From Caulobacter vibrioides OR37 (lineage in GTDB: Bacteria > Pseudomonadota > Alphaproteobacteria > Caulobacterales > Caulobacteraceae): 64,000 bases of DNA. Below are positions 62,828 through 64,000 of the stretch, one piece after another (the stretch's first letter is position 1; every line of letters starts with the position of its first letter). The position numbers and the translations under genes are program-made. The stretch lies in contig NZ_APMP01000001.1 of the NCBI RefSeq assembly GCF_000372645.1, positions 434,001 to 498,000 on the forward strand. Reading direction: 5' to 3'. Below the pieces are notes generated by a model. That model was not told the DNA's origin and did not search any database. It saw only the letters and a program-made list of their open reading frames with translations.

Positions 62828-63985
62828 ATGATCATCTCCGCGCCCACCGACTATCGGGAAGCCGCTCGGCGTCGCCTCCCCCGGTTCCTGTTCGATTACA
62901 TCGACGGCGGCGCGGTGACCGAAAGCACGATGAACGCGAATGTGACAGCGTTGCGGGAGGTCGCCTTGCGTCAGCGCGTGCTCGGCGGCGTCGGCGAGCC
63001 CAGCCTCGGCGCGGAGATCCTCGGCGAGCGCTGGACGCTGCCCATCGCGTTCGGCCCCGTCGGGGCCACGGGCATGTACGCTCGCCGGGGCGAGACCCAG
63101 GTCGCGCGGGCGGCGGCGATCAGGGGCGTTCCCTATGTGCTGTCGACCGTTTCCGTCTGCTCGATCGAGGAGGTCGCGCGCGCCGGCGGAGATCAGCTCT
63201 GGTTCCAGCTCTATGTGCTGAAGGATCGCGGCTTCATGACCAACGCCTTGGAACGCGCCTGGGCCGCGGGCATGAAGACTCTGGTCTTCACGGTCGATAT
63301 GCCCGCCCCGGGCTCTCGCTATCGCGACCGGCGCTCGGGCATGGCGGGGCCCGCCGCCACGCTACGCCAATATCTGCAGGCCTTCACCCATCCGGAATGG
63401 GCGGTCGATGTCGGCCTGCTGGGTCGTCCCCTGTCGTTCGGCAACATCGAGGCCTATGTCGGGCGCAGGATGGGGATGAAGGACTATACGGGGTTTCTGG
63501 CCCGGAACTTCGATCCGTCGATCACTTGGGCCGACCTCGAGTGGATCCGCGACAGCTGGAAGGGCAAACTGATCCTCAAGGGCATTCTCGATCCGGAGGA
63601 TGCGCGCGACGCCGTGCGAATGGGCGCCGACGGGATCGTTGTCTCCAACCATGGCGGACGCCAGCTCGACGGCGCGATCCCCACCGCGCGGGCGCTTCCA
63701 AGGGTGGCCGACGCCGTGGGCGGCGACCTTACGATCCTCGCGGACTCGGGCGTTCGATCGGGCCTGGATGTCGCGCGGATGCTGGCCCTCGGGGCCCAGG
63801 GCGTCCTGCTGGGCCGCGCCTATGCCTATGCGCTGGCGGCGGATGGTCAGCGCGGGGTGGAGCACCTGCTCGACCTCCTGGCGGCCGACCTGCGCGTCAC
63901 GATGATCCTGACCGGCGCGCGAACGGTCGCCGACATCTCCCGCGAGTCGCTCGTGGCGGCGGAGAAGGAGATGGCGGCCCGCTAG
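62828..63985 (+). CDS. lldD: FMN-dependent L-lactate dehydrogenase / alpha-hydroxy-acid oxidase
   Basis: Membrane-associated flavoenzyme of 385 residues that oxidises L-lactate to pyruvate, passing electrons to quinones. Motifs: [17 protein letters not shown] at the start, the FMN barrel with [31 protein letters not shown] (Lys251) and the active-site [11 protein letters not shown] (His275, Arg278). The loop TMAGP-like region ([10 protein letters not shown]) is also present. I chose ATG 62828 ([18 protein letters not shown]), matching the LldD amino end; a longer frame overlaps the LysR gene. Regulated probably by that LysR protein. Confidence 0.94.
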   Translation: MIISAPTDYREAARRRLPRFLFDYIDGGAVTESTMNANVTALREVALRQRVLGGVGEPSLGAEILGERWTLPIAFGPVGATGMYARRGETQVARAAAIRGVPYVLSTVSVCSIEEVARAGGDQLWFQLYVLKDRGFMTNALERAWAAGMKTLVFTVDMPAPGSRYRDRRSGMAGPAATLRQYLQAFTHPEWAVDVGLLGRPLSFGNIEAYVGRRMGMKDYTGFLARNFDPSITWADLEWIRDSWKGKLILKGILDPEDARDAVRMGADGIVVSNHGGRQLDGAIPTARALPRVADAVGGDLTILADSGVRSGLDVARMLALGAQGVLLGRAYAYALAADGQRGVEHLLDLLAADLRVTMILTGARTVADISRESLVAAEKEMAAR

Positions 63986-64000
63986 GGTTCGGCGTCCAAG

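Overview
The window looks like a chromosomal segment of a high-GC alphaproteobacterium, most likely Caulobacter or a close relative. This is inferred from the strong G/C bias at third codon positions, three TonB-dependent receptors including a Xanthomonas/Caulobacter-type one, receptor-linked AspH-type oxygenase and sulfotransferase genes, a BigR/SqrR-type sulfur regulator, and dense operons whose start and stop codons overlap (ATGA, GTGA). I saw no rRNA, tRNA, CRISPR array, insertion sequence, integrase or phage gene.

Layout. 1-3.6 kb: a partial RND efflux adaptor diverges from katG. 3.6-5.5 kb: a two-gene aminoethylphosphonate module (PbfD-like FAD oxidase and PhnX phosphonatase). 5.8-9.0 kb: a TonB receptor and periplasmic acid phosphatase behind a PhoB-box-like triple repeat. 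9.2-17.7 kb: a two-component system, a YVTN propeller and a CusCBA/CzcCBA-like RND efflux system. 17.7-24.3 kb: a Rieske oxygenase, DODA-type extradiol dioxygenase, formamidase-like and AraC operon, divergent from a TauD-like, SDR and VOC operon. 24.3-32.5 kb: an operon of TonB receptor, MFS transporter, RutA-like flavin monooxygenase, isochorismatase-fold hydrolase, M20 hydrolase, flavin reductase and TauD-like oxygenase, probably for breakdown of a nitrogenous or amide compound.

32.8-44.9 kb is the most interesting part. A GntR/UTRA regulator of PhnF/PhnR type sits between an organophosphate-type MFS gene and an operon of a Tat-exported phosphocholine-type phospholipase C and a PhnZ-like HD-domain oxygenase. 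Converging on it is an operon of TonB receptor, sulfotransferase, AspH, TPR-sulfotransferase and AspH. Copies of a TGGTATAGACCA-like palindrome lie 21-27 nt upstream of the start codons of three transcription units, so I propose one phosphonate or phospholipid-headgroup regulon.

45-54.8 kb: an LptF/LptG-family permease, two GT4 glycosyltransferases, a polytopic membrane protein, a Pls/PosA-type NRPS-like protein and its phosphopantetheinyl transferase, suggesting envelope polymer or glycolipid synthesis. 54.8-56.1 kb: a persulfide-sensor-type ArsR, rhodanese and half-size TauE operon. 56.3-64 kb: universal stress protein, alcohol dehydrogenase, NAD(P)H quinone oxidoreductase, ArsB-like transporter, FUSC exporter, and a LysR regulator with an FMN-dependent lactate dehydrogenase.

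Overall the segment is nutritional and envelope accessory content. Phosphorus acquisition recurs three times (PbfD/PhnX, receptor/phosphatase, PhnF-like regulon), and two adjacent blocks appear devoted to oxidative catabolism of aromatic or nitrogenous compounds.
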